Below are positions 53,639-63,910 of a stretch of DNA of 64,000 bases, piece after piece. The notes beneath the pieces are model-generated. The model saw nothing but the letters and a program-made list of their open reading frames with translations, did no database searches and was not told where the DNA came from. The translations under genes and the position numbers were made by a program. Numbering within the stretch: position 1 is the first letter of the stretch; each line of letters begins with the position of its first letter. The stretch is taken from the NCBI GenBank assembly GCA_947489685.1, contig CANLEM010000006.1:62001-126000 (forward strand), written 5' to 3'. The DNA comes from an uncultured Aquimarina sp. GTDB taxonomy: Bacteria; Bacteroidota; Bacteroidia; Flavobacteriales; Flavobacteriaceae.

Positions 53639-54418
53639 TTGCTTAATTATTCATTATATCAACATCCGAAAAGTATAGAGTGGGTGACCTTTGTTCATGG
53701 AGCAGGAGGCAGTTCTTCTATATGGTTTAAACAAGTTCGCGAGTTTAGAAAACATTTCAATGTACTTATATTAGATCTTAGAGGACACGGAAATTCTAAA
53801 CCAGCTCTAAAAGATGCTTTCAATTCAAAATATACTTTCGATTCTATTACAGACGATATCGTAAAGGTTATTGATAAAGAGCATATTCAAAAATCTCACT
53901 TTGTAGGCATATCTTTGGGTACAATTTTGATTAGAAATCTGGCAGAAAAATACCCTGATCGTGTACAAAGTATGATTATGGGTGGCGCTATAATGAAATT
54001 AAATTTGAGATCTCAGATATTAATGAGATTAGGTATCGTGTTTAAATCTGTAATACCTTATATGTTGTTGTATAAGTTTTTTGCTTTTATTATCATGCCT
54101 AAAAAAAATCATAAGCAATCTCGATTGTTGTTTGCCAATGAGGCAAAAAAGCTATACCAAAAAGAGTTTGTAAGATGGTTTAGATTAACTTCAGAGATTA
54201 ATCCTTTACTACGTTTTTTTAGGGCAAAAGATATAAAAATTCCGACTTTATATATTATGGGTGAAGAGGATTACTTATTTCTTCCCTCGGTTCAAAAAGT
54301 AGCTTCGTCTCATCGGCTATCTAGCCTTTTTATAATTAAAAACTCGGGGCATGTAGTAAATGTTGAACAACCCGAAATTTTTAATAGAGAAACGATTGCT
54401 TTTATAGGGCAATCCTAA
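53639..54418 (+). CDS. alpha/beta hydrolase
   Basis: A 259-residue hydrolase starting with TTG at 53639; the reading starts MLNYSLYQHPKS and no ATG is better placed. FVHGAGGSSSIWF carries the oxyanion-hole motif, the nucleophile is Ser92 in FVGISLGTILIRN, the acid is in MGEEDYLF and the base is the His of NSGHVVNVEQPEIFN. The core fits small-ester or C-C hydrolases such as those in aromatic or menaquinone metabolism. The substrate is unknown. A promoter-like box precedes it. Confidence 0.88.
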   Translation: MLNYSLYQHPKSIEWVTFVHGAGGSSSIWFKQVREFRKHFNVLILDLRGHGNSKPALKDAFNSKYTFDSITDDIVKVIDKEHIQKSHFVGISLGTILIRNLAEKYPDRVQSMIMGGAIMKLNLRSQILMRLGIVFKSVIPYMLLYKFFAFIIMPKKNHKQSRLLFANEAKKLYQKEFVRWFRLTSEINPLLRFFRAKDIKIPTLYIMGEEDYLFLPSVQKVASSHRLSSLFIIKNSGHVVNVEQPEIFNRETIAFIGQS

Positions 54419-54426
54419 TGGGTTAT

Positions 54427-54606
54427 TTAAATGGTAGTTTGATTTTCAAGCTTCTTTATTTCTGATAAAATCTCACTAGCTTGCTTATGCAATTGATCAC
54501 TCTTATCCTTGTCTTTAATAGCTATTTTGTAGGCACTTTTCATTAACTTACAGTAAGAATACTGCAACTTTTGTAATTCGGTTTTATGTTTTAACCAGGT
54601 AAACAT
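54427..54606 (-). CDS. small Lacal_2735/DUF6435-like protein
   Basis: A 59-residue protein read on the minus strand: MFTWLKHKTELQKLQYSYCK to a KKLENQTTI end. It is rich in Lys, Gln, Glu and Leu and should form one or two amphipathic helices. The MFxWLK start and the charged helix pattern resemble a conserved small protein family of Flavobacteriia that I recall as Lacal_2735/DUF6435. It is convergent with the alpha/beta hydrolase. Function unknown. Confidence 0.65.
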   Translation of the reverse strand: MFTWLKHKTELQKLQYSYCKLMKSAYKIAIKDKDKSDQLHKQASEILSEIKKLENQTTI

Positions 54607-54741
54607 TTTTATCCTTTTATATACTACAGTACAAAATTAAAGGATATTACTTCTAAGCTTTCTTAAGGATGAGTTAACATTGTTTAAAGTTGTTATAAAT
54701 GTCAAATAATGGTCAATAAAAGGTTTGTACAACTACATATT

Positions 54742-55458
54742 TTAATTATCCTGAAGAGCAAAAACTTTTCTTAACAAATCGGTAGTTCTTGAACTAAATT
54801 TTGTTCGAATTTCCTTTTCCTCCACAGCAATCATAGCATATACACCTTTAAGTGCTTCTTGCGTAACATAATCAGTAAGATCTGGATTTACATTATTGGT
54901 TAAAGGAAGTGCATTGTATTTATTGATAATATTAGACCAGATTTGATCTGCACCTACTTTAGAAAAAGACTTATTAATTACGGGGTTAAATTTTGAATAT
55001 AGGGCAGTACTGGTTTTATTTTTAAGGTACCCCGTGGCCGCATCATCGTTACCTAAAAGGATTTGTCGGGCATCATTAAAGGTAATTTGTTTTACGGCAT
55101 CCACAAATATAGGTGTGGCCTCTTTAACTGCATCTTCTGCCGCTCTATTTATTACTCGTAACCCTTCATCTGCCAGTTTGCTTAAACCAACATCTCTTAA
55201 GGTTTTGTCTACTTTTCGTAATTCTTGAGGCAGAAGAATTTTAACCAATTGATTTCTATAAAAACCATCTTTTTGCGTGAGTTTTGTAACTTGCTTATCG
55301 ATACCATTATCCAATGCTTGTCGTAATCCATTGGCGATATCAATATTACTTACCCCAAAACCCCCAGTGGTGGTTTGTGGTAAACTGTTAACTACTTGTT
55401 GTAATTCTGCACATCCAGAAAGTAATAGTATAGCGAATATAAAGATGATTTTTTTCAT
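54742..55458 (-). CDS. DUF4197 lipoprotein
   Basis: A 238-residue protein with a textbook lipoprotein signal (LLLSGC, lipid on Cys16). The rest matches the DUF4197 family: IANGLRQALDNGIDKQV, then IQKD-like GFYRNQLVKILLPQELRKVDKTL, and DARQILLGNDDAATGYLK, which is the family's hallmark. The protein is all-helical. No function is known; it occurs as a stand-alone envelope lipoprotein across Bacteroidota and Proteobacteria. It is divergent from the metallo-hydrolase gene, and the two starts are about 36 bases apart. Confidence 0.9.
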   Translation of the reverse strand: MKKIIFIFAILLLSGCAELQQVVNSLPQTTTGGFGVSNIDIANGLRQALDNGIDKQVTKLTQKDGFYRNQLVKILLPQELRKVDKTLRDVGLSKLADEGLRVINRAAEDAVKEATPIFVDAVKQITFNDARQILLGNDDAATGYLKNKTSTALYSKFNPVINKSFSKVGADQIWSNIINKYNALPLTNNVNPDLTDYVTQEALKGVYAMIAVEEKEIRTKFSSRTTDLLRKVFALQDN

Positions 55459-55494
55459 GATTTCTTGTTAGATTTGAGAATACTAATATGTAAT

Positions 55495-56451
55495 ATGAAT
55501 TCAAATTTAATTTTTTTAGCAGTATCTCTTTTAATTATTTCATGTAAAAATGAAAAAGATTCGATAAAAGACGAAATTATACCACCAATTAAATCCGATC
55601 AATATATCACTGTTTTAGGAATAGCCCAAGATGGAGGCTTTCCTCATATAAACAATACTGATGAGTTTGTGGCGGTTAAGAATAATGAAATAAAAAAAGA
55701 ATTAGTAGTTTCTTTAGGTTTGGTAGACCATAATGAAGAAAAAAAATTTTTGTTTGAAGCTAGCCCTGATCTACCAGAGCAATTATCTATTCTGGATAAT
55801 GAATATTTAAAATCGAACAGTATAATAGACGGAATATTTCTCACTCATGCCCATATGGGGCATTATACAGGATTGATGTATTTGGGCAGAGAGGCTATGG
55901 GAGCAAAAAACATCCCAGTATATGCAATGCCAAAAATGAAAACGTTTTTAGAAACAAATGGCCCTTGGTCACAATTAGTAGATTTAAAGAATATTGTAAT
56001 CCAACCTATTCAAAAAGATTCGATAGTGTCAATTACGAAATCTTTGAAGGTAATGCCGTTTAGAGTACCGCATAGAGATGAATATTCAGAAACAGTAGGG
56101 TATAAGATTATCGGTAAGCATAAATCGGCATTGTTTATTCCGGATATTAACAAATGGTCACTATGGGAGAAAAATATTGTTGAGGAGGTGAAACAGGTGG
56201 ATTATGCTTTTATTGATGCTACTTTTTTTAAGAATGGTGAAATACCGCGGCCTATGACCGAGGTTCCTCATCCGTTTATTGAAGAAACCATAAAGTTATT
56301 CGAAAACGAATCAAAAGAAATAAAATCCAAAGTCATTTTTATACATTTTAATCATTCAAATCCAGCTCTTGATATCAATAATAAAGAACGAATTATATTG
56401 GAGAGACAAGGTTATCGTTTTGCAAATTCTAGAGATGTATTCCCATTATGA
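55495..56451 (+). CDS. PqqB-like MBL-fold metallo-hydrolase lipoprotein
   Basis: The start is ATG 55495 (MNSNLIFLAV), which gives a lipoprotein signal ending IISC (lipid on Cys17); a TTG at 55465 lies in the promoter region. The 318-residue chain has an N-terminal GIAQDGGFPH, known from PqqB-type proteins, and the metal motif THAHMGHYTG (His118, His120, His123), in which Gly replaces the Asp of the standard HxHxDH. Later FRVPHRDEYSET and IFIHFNHSNP give further histidines. It probably acts on an envelope-located substrate. No other PQQ gene is present, so a role in PQQ synthesis is unlikely. Its end overlaps the convergent purU gene by six bases. Confidence 0.83.
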   Translation: MNSNLIFLAVSLLIISCKNEKDSIKDEIIPPIKSDQYITVLGIAQDGGFPHINNTDEFVAVKNNEIKKELVVSLGLVDHNEEKKFLFEASPDLPEQLSILDNEYLKSNSIIDGIFLTHAHMGHYTGLMYLGREAMGAKNIPVYAMPKMKTFLETNGPWSQLVDLKNIVIQPIQKDSIVSITKSLKVMPFRVPHRDEYSETVGYKIIGKHKSALFIPDINKWSLWEKNIVEEVKQVDYAFIDATFFKNGEIPRPMTEVPHPFIEETIKLFENESKEIKSKVIFIHFNHSNPALDINNKERIILERQGYRFANSRDVFPL

Positions 56452-57300
56452 AAAAATAACAGTTTTGTTATTGTACACCAATACCTTTCGCTCAATATGA
56501 TGTTTGATAGCTCTCGATAGTACAATCTTTTCAAGATCTCTTCCTTTTAATATAAAATCTTGAACATTATGTACATGTGATACTCTTACAATTTCCTGTT
56601 CGATTATTGGGCCTTCATCCAGATCAGAGGTTACATAATGACTCGTGGCTCCAATGATTTTTACTCCTCTTTCATAAGCCGAATGATAAGGTTTAGCGCC
56701 AGGAAAGGCAGGTAAAAAAGAATGATGGATATTAATAATTTTATTAGGATATGTATTTACAAACTTTGGAGACAAGATCTGCATGTATCTGGCCAAAACG
56801 ATAAAATCGATTTTATGCTCTTTAAGGATTTTGAGTTGTTCTGTTTCGGCCTGTGCTTTATTTTTTTTAGTAATAGGTATATGTTTGAAAGGAACATTAA
56901 AAGCTTCAGCAATAGGTTTAAGAGTGAGATGATTACTTATAATGATTGGTATTTTTATATGGAGTTCACCAGATGCATACCTTCCTAAGATGTCATACAA
57001 ACAATGATCGTATTTTGACACAAAAAGTGCCATTTTGGGCTTTTTATCGGTATTATACATCTCCCAATGCATATTGTGATTTTTTGCGACTTCTTCATTA
57101 AAGGATTCTTTGAATTGTGCTAATTTTTTCTCGTCCTGATCAAATTCACATTCCAACCTCATAAAAAATTCTCCTAATTCGCGATCTACATGTTGTTCTA
57201 TATAGACTGTATTTCCTTTTTTGTAGAGGATAAAGTTTGTAACAGTAGCAATGATCCCTTTTTTATCAGGACAGTTGATTAGTAAAGTAGTCTTTTTCAT
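56446..57300 (-). CDS. purU: formyltetrahydrofolate deformylase
   Basis: The 284-residue enzyme hydrolyses 10-formyl-THF to formate and THF, balancing one-carbon pools. An N-terminal ACT domain (1-80, starting LLINCPDKKGIIATVTNF) is followed by a formyltransferase-like domain with NIHHSFLPAFPGAKPYHSAYERG and a late GATSHYVTSDLDEGPII with the catalytic aspartate. Length and domain order are standard for PurU. The gene is convergent with the metallo-hydrolase gene and is the last of its kind here. Confidence 0.95.
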   Translation of the reverse strand: MKKTTLLINCPDKKGIIATVTNFILYKKGNTVYIEQHVDRELGEFFMRLECEFDQDEKKLAQFKESFNEEVAKNHNMHWEMYNTDKKPKMALFVSKYDHCLYDILGRYASGELHIKIPIIISNHLTLKPIAEAFNVPFKHIPITKKNKAQAETEQLKILKEHKIDFIVLARYMQILSPKFVNTYPNKIINIHHSFLPAFPGAKPYHSAYERGVKIIGATSHYVTSDLDEGPIIEQEIVRVSHVHNVQDFILKGRDLEKIVLSRAIKHHIERKVLVYNNKTVIFS

Positions 57301-57438
57301 TGGTGAACACGTTTTCTGTAGATAAACTTACCCAGAAACCATAGTATTTACCAATATTTATCTCTGATATTCTTTAAAAATCGCAGTTTTTACCGAATTG
57401 CAATTTTGCGATATGTTTTTCTAAAGAATCATTAATAC

Positions 57439-57470
57439 AAAAGGTTGATTTGTTTTCAAATCAACCTTTT
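57439..57470. terminator. intrinsic terminator after metalloprotease gene
   Basis: aaaaggttgattt (57439-57451) and aaatcaacctttt (57458-57470), a perfect 13-bp stem with a 6-base loop. It is 24 bases beyond the minus-strand metalloprotease stop. Confidence 0.8.
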
Positions 57471-57493
57471 GTAGAGTAACTTATTAATAAGTG

Positions 57494-60106
57494 TTATTTT
57501 ACTTCGTCAATTGCATTACTGATTAACGTTTTGATATGATCTTTATGTGCTTTGGTTAATGTATTACCTGACCCATTAGAAATCATAGAACGCACTTTTT
57601 TAAGATTGTAAAGCGCCATCGATTTAGCAGCGTTAGTATACTTTATTCTTTGTTCAGGATTTGATTTTGCTAAAATACGTATCAGTTTTTGAGTGTATTC
57701 TAATTGTAAATTCTGTCTAAATGTATTGATACTTCCTGATACATCTTTTTGAAATATAGCATTGTTTAAATCTGTCATATATTCAGATAATGAATAGGTA
57801 TTTCCGTACAATTCAGAATCAGTTATTCTTTGTAAAGTGTTTGGATGCAAAATGTGATCTAAAATTCTTTTCTGATAGCTCAAAACTACTTCATGAATCT
57901 TTGGATCCTCTGGTCCTCTGAAGAAATTATATCCTCTTCGCTGTATGGCAATATAATTATATAGATCATTAGGAACATCATATGCATTAGGTGCAAAGAC
58001 ATATTTGCTTAAAGCTTTCATTGCTCTTTTTTGGTCTTCATAACTTACTGGTGTGTAGGGTTTTAAATTATTATCTTGCCCAATCATACTCCTGTCTACA
58101 TAAACACCGCCTATAAATCGAGAAATTACATCACCGGCACGACCGTATTGTCGTCGTAGAATAAAATAAGCTTGTCTCAACTCTTGATAAGATTGCCCCT
58201 TTTTATTAAATTGATTTTTAATTTGTGGCATAAGTTGATTAACCAATTCCATTCTGTTGATAGAGTATGTGATTTGATCATTAGATAAATCCCCAGTCAT
58301 AACTCTTGGATCTATCGCTTTTCCTGGAGAACGCATATCATCTGCATCATTACCAAAAATTAATTCAGGTTTATTAGATTGGTCGGCGATTTTTTCTAAT
58401 TCATTCGCAGACTTTACAGGTGTATAGCCGTATTGAATAGCCCAAACATCATATGGTCCTACAGTGGTCGAAAAATATTGTCCTTGATTTATTTTGTCAT
58501 TGGTTAAATTAATAGCAGTATAATCCATCACAGAACCTGTAAGACATTTTCCTTTTATAAATTCTTTGTCAGCAAGTTGTTCTGGAGAGAATAATTGACT
58601 AGCTTTCATATTATGATTTAAACCAAGTGTATGTCCTACTTCATGCATTATCAATTCTTTCATAGCTTCTCTTTTCATGCCGTTCATTTCATTATCATTA
58701 GAACCAGATGCTAATAAGGCCGTTTGACCAAAAAGTGAATTTTCTTGCATGATATATCCATAAGAGCAGTATTGGTGTTTGTTTTTATCTAGTGGAGAAG
58801 AAAATTTTTGATTTTCGGACTGGTCGTTGGCAGTAAGGTTAAATAACCTATCAAATTTTACACGATTGGTATGAAAAACATATTCTAACATAATATCGGC
58901 TCCCAAAATTTGCCCTGTTCTTGGATTAACAAAACTAGGCCCATACCCTCCAAAAGGAGGTTGTGGGGAAGAGGTCCATCGTAAAACGTTATATCTAATA
59001 TCACCTGCATCCCATTGTGCATCATCGGGTTGAGTTTTTACCACTATTGCATTTTTAAAGCCCGCTTTTTCAAATGCCTTGTTCCATTCTAACACGGCTT
59101 CCTTAATAGTCTCTCTAAATTCTACAGGAGTGGTATTTTCAATCCACCACTCGATAGGTTGGATAGGTTCGGAGATAGCCGCTGCAGGATCTTTTTTTAT
59201 TAAATTCCAACGATGTACCAGATCTCTATAAGGAGTCGGACTAGTAGACGTCATATCGGTAACTTGAGTAAGAAAATAACCTACTCTCGGGTCATCATAT
59301 CTAGGCTGATATTTATTCTTGGGCATGGCAATTAAACTATGCTCTACTTTAATGGTAATGTTTCTTCCATCACTTACAGCGTTAGATCCACCATTAAGAA
59401 TAGATGGATTAGTGTAGACATAATGACTATTGATATTAGTGTTTTCGGGATAATTTTTTATCGATTTAATTTTAGTTTTATCATTATCAAGTTTCCCTAC
59501 TTTAAAAGCAAAAGGTGATTGTTTAGGAAATGTAGGAGCTTTAACTTGTTGAAAAGTCTCTTTAAGAAAAAGATTGTCTGATTTAATGAGGTATAGTCCT
59601 TTTTCTTTATCATGAGCTTCTACTTTCAGACTAGCCATAATACCTTCACTAATATTTGCACTAGAGGATTTTGAGAGGGCATTATTTTTGTCAAAATAAA
59701 ATGACGAATTTTGAGTGATAAATTCTATTTTATTATAATGTTTCTCGATTTTAAAAACTTTAGAACCGCGATATGCTCCTCGAAAAGTACCAGCATCTAG
59801 AACTCCATCAGAAATTTGACTAAAATAGATGAATTCCTTTCCTATTTGATCTTTATTGATTAGCATATGAGTAGTTCCGTCTATAGAGTCTCTATAGATT
59901 GTAAATAACCCTTCAATTTTTTCACTTTTTTTTACAAGTTCCTCTATGGTCTTCTCTTTACCTTCTTTTGTAGAGTCTACTTGTTCTTTTTCTCCTTTTT
60001 TCGATTTCTTTCTCTTTTTTTGAGCGCTAATGTCTTGGATTCCAATTCCTACGATGAAGAGGAACGATAGGAATAATATTCTGTTTTTTGTTGATGTTAA
60101 TTTCAT
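57494..60106 (-). CDS. large secreted zinc metalloprotease (DUF5117/DUF5118/DUF4953 type)
   Basis: An 870-residue protein with signal peptide ending ISAQ and a lysine-rich start (KKRKKSKKGEKEQ). The zinc motif is MHEVGHTLGLNHN: His488, Glu489, His492 and His498, the extended HExxHxxGxxH of metzincins, with GSVMDYTAINL as the Met-turn. The upstream half (50-330) is beta-rich and the C-terminal third is helical, as in the Bacteroidota family annotated as zinc-dependent metalloprotease. The natural target is not known. The start ATG at 60106 is unambiguous because the signal peptide follows directly. Confidence 0.93.
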   Translation of the reverse strand: MKLTSTKNRILFLSFLFIVGIGIQDISAQKKRKKSKKGEKEQVDSTKEGKEKTIEELVKKSEKIEGLFTIYRDSIDGTTHMLINKDQIGKEFIYFSQISDGVLDAGTFRGAYRGSKVFKIEKHYNKIEFITQNSSFYFDKNNALSKSSSANISEGIMASLKVEAHDKEKGLYLIKSDNLFLKETFQQVKAPTFPKQSPFAFKVGKLDNDKTKIKSIKNYPENTNINSHYVYTNPSILNGGSNAVSDGRNITIKVEHSLIAMPKNKYQPRYDDPRVGYFLTQVTDMTSTSPTPYRDLVHRWNLIKKDPAAAISEPIQPIEWWIENTTPVEFRETIKEAVLEWNKAFEKAGFKNAIVVKTQPDDAQWDAGDIRYNVLRWTSSPQPPFGGYGPSFVNPRTGQILGADIMLEYVFHTNRVKFDRLFNLTANDQSENQKFSSPLDKNKHQYCSYGYIMQENSLFGQTALLASGSNDNEMNGMKREAMKELIMHEVGHTLGLNHNMKASQLFSPEQLADKEFIKGKCLTGSVMDYTAINLTNDKINQGQYFSTTVGPYDVWAIQYGYTPVKSANELEKIADQSNKPELIFGNDADDMRSPGKAIDPRVMTGDLSNDQITYSINRMELVNQLMPQIKNQFNKKGQSYQELRQAYFILRRQYGRAGDVISRFIGGVYVDRSMIGQDNNLKPYTPVSYEDQKRAMKALSKYVFAPNAYDVPNDLYNYIAIQRRGYNFFRGPEDPKIHEVVLSYQKRILDHILHPNTLQRITDSELYGNTYSLSEYMTDLNNAIFQKDVSGSINTFRQNLQLEYTQKLIRILAKSNPEQRIKYTNAAKSMALYNLKKVRSMISNGSGNTLTKAHKDHIKTLISNAIDEVK

Positions 60107-60379
60107 TTTAAAATAATTTTTTATTCGAATAGGTGTTGAAGATATCGTTTTCTTATATTAGTTTATAAGTGTTTAACAGTCTCGTTAACAATAATTAATT
60201 GTTCTATGCGTCTCAATTTTGTAATTTGAACCTTATTAGAAGAACATAAGCTTAAGTTGGTTATAGTATCCATAATAAGTTGATAAATATGGATAAGTAA
60301 ATTATATAATTCTAAAAAAATAATCCTTTTTGATGCGTATTTCGTAAATTAGCGCCATCAAAATCACTATTTATTGTCA

Positions 60380-63300
60380 ATGGAACAAATTGCACCCTAT
60401 ACACCCAAGAATAAAGTAAGAATTGTTACTGCAGCATCATTATTTGATGGACACGATGCGGCCATTAATATCATGAGACGTATTATCCAATCAACTGGTG
60501 TTGAGGTAATACATTTAGGACACGATCGCAGTGTAGAAGAAGTAGTTAATTGCGCAATACAAGAAGATGCCAATGCTATAGCAATGACGTCGTATCAAGG
60601 AGGGCATAATGAATATTTTAAATATATGTATGACTTGCTTAAAGAAAAAGGAGCAACGCATATTAAAATATTTGGCGGTGGCGGAGGAGTAATTCTTCCT
60701 GAAGAGATAAAAGATTTGATGGATTATGGAATTACCCGAATTTATTCTCCAGATGATGGGAGAGAGTTAGGATTACAGGGAATGATAAATGATCTTGTAA
60801 TGCAGGCAGATTTTCCAATAGGAGATGGATTAAATGGAGAAGCAGATCATCTGGCCGAAAAAGAAATAGGAGCAATTGCACGAGTAATTTCTGCAGCCGA
60901 AAACTTTCCTGAAATTGCAAAGAATACACTAAACGAAATACATAAAAAAAATAAAACCTCAAAAACTCCTGTATTAGGTATTACCGGTACTGGGGGAGCC
61001 GGTAAATCATCGCTGGTAGATGAATTGGTTCGTCGATTTTTAATCGATTTTCCGGAAAAAACTATGGGAATCATTTCTGTAGACCCTTCCAAACGAAAAA
61101 CAGGAGGTGCGTTATTAGGAGATCGTATTCGCATGAACGCTATCAATTCTCCTAGAGTATATATGCGTTCTTTGGCTACACGTCAATCCAACTTGGCATT
61201 ATCTAAATATGTAGCTGAAGCTATTGAAGTATTAAAAGCAGCAGAATTTGATTTAATTATTCTTGAGACTTCAGGAATTGGGCAATCGGATACAGAAATT
61301 TTAGAACATAGTGATACTTCTCTATATGTAATGACTCCCGAGTTTGGAGCGGCTACTCAGTTAGAAAAGATCGATATGCTTGATTTTGCAGACTTGGTAG
61401 CTATTAACAAATTTGACAAAAGAGGTTCTCTGGATGCTTTACGAGATGTAAAAAAACAGTATATGCGTAATCATAACCTTTGGGATACGCATCAAGATGA
61501 TTTACCTGTATATGGCACGATTGCTTCGCAGTTTAATGATCCAGGCATGAATACATTGTATAAGGCCATTATGGATAAAGTGGTTGAAAAAACAGGAGCA
61601 GCGCTAAAATCTGATTTTCATATTTCTAAAGAAATGTCTGAAAAGATATTTGTAATTCCGCCTAGCAGAACAAGATACTTGTCTGAAATAGCAGAGAATA
61701 ATAGAGGGTATGATAAAACAGTGAGTACGCAGGTAGAGGTTGCTCAAAAATTATATGGTATCTATAAAACGATCTGTAGTGTTGCCGATGTTAATTTTAT
61801 AGGATTGTCTAAAAATGGTATTGAGGATGACAACCTTCGTAAAGTAACAAATGACGATAATTCGGATTTCTTGAAATTATTATTGGCAGAATTTGATAGA
61901 GTAAAACTTAATCTTGACCCATATAATTGGGAAATTATAACGGGTTGGGCAACTAAACTCAAAAAATATAAAGACCCTATTTACTCGTTTAAAGTAAGGG
62001 ATAAGGAGATTAAAATTGAAACACATACCGAGTCGTTATCGCACACTCAAATCCCTAAAGTAGCTTTGCCAAAATATGAAGCTTGGGGCGATGTTTTAAA
62101 ATGGTCTTTACAAGAAAATGTTCCGGGAGAGTTTCCATATGCATCAGGTTTATATCCTTTTAAACGAACGGGAGAAGATCCAACACGAATGTTTGCCGGA
62201 GAAGGAGGGCCAGAACGTACTAACCGACGTTTCCATTACGTAAGTTTAGGAATGCCAGCAAAACGTTTGTCTACAGCTTTTGATTCGGTGACATTATATG
62301 GTAATGACCCAGATCATAGACCTGATATCTATGGTAAAATTGGTAATGCAGGTGTATCTATTTGTTGTTTGGACGATGCAAAAAAATTGTATTCTGGTTT
62401 TGATCTTACCCATGCAATGACATCTGTGAGTATGACCATAAATGGTCCAGCACCTATGTTATTAGGATTCTTTATGAATGCTGCAATTGATCAAAATTGT
62501 GAGAAGTATATTAAAGAAAATGATCTGGAAGTCGAGGTCGAAGGAAAGATTAAAAAAATATATAAAGATAAAGGAGTTGAGCGTCCTCAATATCAAGGCG
62601 AACTTCCTGAAGGTAATGATGGATTAGGATTGATGTTATTAGGAGTTACAGGAGATCAAGTACTGCCAAAAGACGTTTATGACAAGATTAAAGCAGAAAC
62701 TCTAAATACGGTTAGAGGTACTGTACAAGCAGATATATTAAAAGAAGATCAAGCGCAAAACACATGTATTTTCTCTACAGAATTTGCATTGCGATTAATG
62801 GGAGATGTACAGGAATATTTTATAGAAAAACAAGTTCGAAACTTTTACTCAGTATCCATATCGGGATATCATATAGCAGAAGCAGGTGCCAACCCAATTA
62901 CGCAACTAGCATTGACCCTGGCTAATGGATTTACATATGTTGAGTATTATTTAAGCCGCGGAATGGATATTAATAAGTTTGGTCCAAACTTATCTTTCTT
63001 TTTCTCTAATGGTATCGATCCAGAATATGCTGTAATTGGTCGTGTCGCTCGTAAAATTTGGGCAAAGGCACTAAAACATAAATATGCTGCCAATCCAAGA
63101 GCGCAAATGTTAAAGTACCATATCCAGACTTCTGGTCGATCGTTACATGCTCAGGAAATTGACTTTAATGACATTCGTACTACGTTACAGGCATTATATG
63201 CCATATATGATAATTGTAATTCTTTGCATACTAATGCATACGATGAGGCTATTACCACACCAACTGAAGAGTCGGTACGTAGAGCTATGGCAATACAGTT

Positions 63301-63814
63301 GATTATAAATAAAGAATTAGGTCTGGCTAAGAACGAAAACCCTATCCAGGGATCTTTTATTATCGAAGAATTAACAGATCTGGTTGAAGAAGCTGTACTA
63401 ACAGAATTTGATAGGATAACCGAACGTGGTGGAGTTCTGGGAGCAATGGAAACTATGTACCAGCGTAGTAAAATACAAGAAGAAAGTTTGTATTACGAAA
63501 CTTTAAAACACACCGGAGAATTCCCAATTATTGGTGTAAATACATTCTTAAGTTCTAAAGGATCACCAACGGTTACTCCTGGCGAGGTTATTCGTGCTAC
63601 TGAAGAAGAGAAACAATATCAGATTACCATATTAAATAACCTTCATAAAGCCAAAGATGATGTAGCTGCCAAAGCACTTACTCAAGTACAGGAGGCTGCG
63701 GTACAGAATCAAAATATTTTTGAGATTTTAATGGAAGCTACCAAAGTATGTTCTTTAGGACAAATAACGGCAGCCTTATTTGAAGTAGGAGGACAGTATC
63801 GCAGAAATATGTAA
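60380..63814 (+). CDS. icmF: fused isobutyryl-CoA mutase (IcmF)
   Basis: A 1144-residue fusion that isomerises isobutyryl-CoA and butyryl-CoA using adenosylcobalamin. Order: B12-binding domain (1-140, [12 protein letters not shown] with His for cobalt and [14 protein letters not shown]), MeaB-like GTPase chaperone (about 195-415, P-loop [17 protein letters not shown]), linker, and the mutase barrel (about 530-1144: [52 protein letters not shown]). The YPFKR motif, in place of the Tyr-rich methylmalonyl-CoA mutase loop, points to isobutyryl-CoA as substrate. It starts at ATG 60380; TTG 60374 would add two residues. It is monocistronic with a strong terminator and likely serves valine or fatty-acid breakdown. 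Confidence 0.95.
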   Translation: MEQIAPYTPKNKVRIVTAASLFDGHDAAINIMRRIIQSTGVEVIHLGHDRSVEEVVNCAIQEDANAIAMTSYQGGHNEYFKYMYDLLKEKGATHIKIFGGGGGVILPEEIKDLMDYGITRIYSPDDGRELGLQGMINDLVMQADFPIGDGLNGEADHLAEKEIGAIARVISAAENFPEIAKNTLNEIHKKNKTSKTPVLGITGTGGAGKSSLVDELVRRFLIDFPEKTMGIISVDPSKRKTGGALLGDRIRMNAINSPRVYMRSLATRQSNLALSKYVAEAIEVLKAAEFDLIILETSGIGQSDTEILEHSDTSLYVMTPEFGAATQLEKIDMLDFADLVAINKFDKRGSLDALRDVKKQYMRNHNLWDTHQDDLPVYGTIASQFNDPGMNTLYKAIMDKVVEKTGAALKSDFHISKEMSEKIFVIPPSRTRYLSEIAENNRGYDKTVSTQVEVAQKLYGIYKTICSVADVNFIGLSKNGIEDDNLRKVTNDDNSDFLKLLLAEFDRVKLNLDPYNWEIITGWATKLKKYKDPIYSFKVRDKEIKIETHTESLSHTQIPKVALPKYEAWGDVLKWSLQENVPGEFPYASGLYPFKRTGEDPTRMFAGEGGPERTNRRFHYVSLGMPAKRLSTAFDSVTLYGNDPDHRPDIYGKIGNAGVSICCLDDAKKLYSGFDLTHAMTSVSMTINGPAPMLLGFFMNAAIDQNCEKYIKENDLEVEVEGKIKKIYKDKGVERPQYQGELPEGNDGLGLMLLGVTGDQVLPKDVYDKIKAETLNTVRGTVQADILKEDQAQNTCIFSTEFALRLMGDVQEYFIEKQVRNFYSVSISGYHIAEAGANPITQLALTLANGFTYVEYYLSRGMDINKFGPNLSFFFSNGIDPEYAVIGRVARKIWAKALKHKYAANPRAQMLKYHIQTSGRSLHAQEIDFNDIRTTLQALYAIYDNCNSLHTNAYDEAITTPTEESVRRAMAIQLIINKELGLAKNENPIQGSFIIEELTDLVEEAVLTEFDRITERGGVLGAMETMYQRSKIQEESLYYETLKHTGEFPIIGVNTFLSSKGSPTVTPGEVIRATEEEKQYQITILNNLHKAKDDVAAKALTQVQEAAVQNQNIFEILMEATKVCSLGQITAALFEVGGQYRRNM

Positions 63815-63840
63815 TATCAAAAATTAATAGACATAGGTTA

Positions 63841-63868
63841 AAAACCCTGCTCAAGAGCAGGGTTTTTC
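63841..63868 (+). terminator. intrinsic terminator after icmF
   Basis: aaaaccctgctc (63841-63852) and gagcagggtttt (63855-63866), a 12-bp stem with a very tight turn and T-run, 26 bases after the stop codon. Confidence 0.93.
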
Positions 63869-63910
63869 GTTTGCAAGAGTTTCTTTATCTTTAGAGAAAA
63901 AGGAATACAT

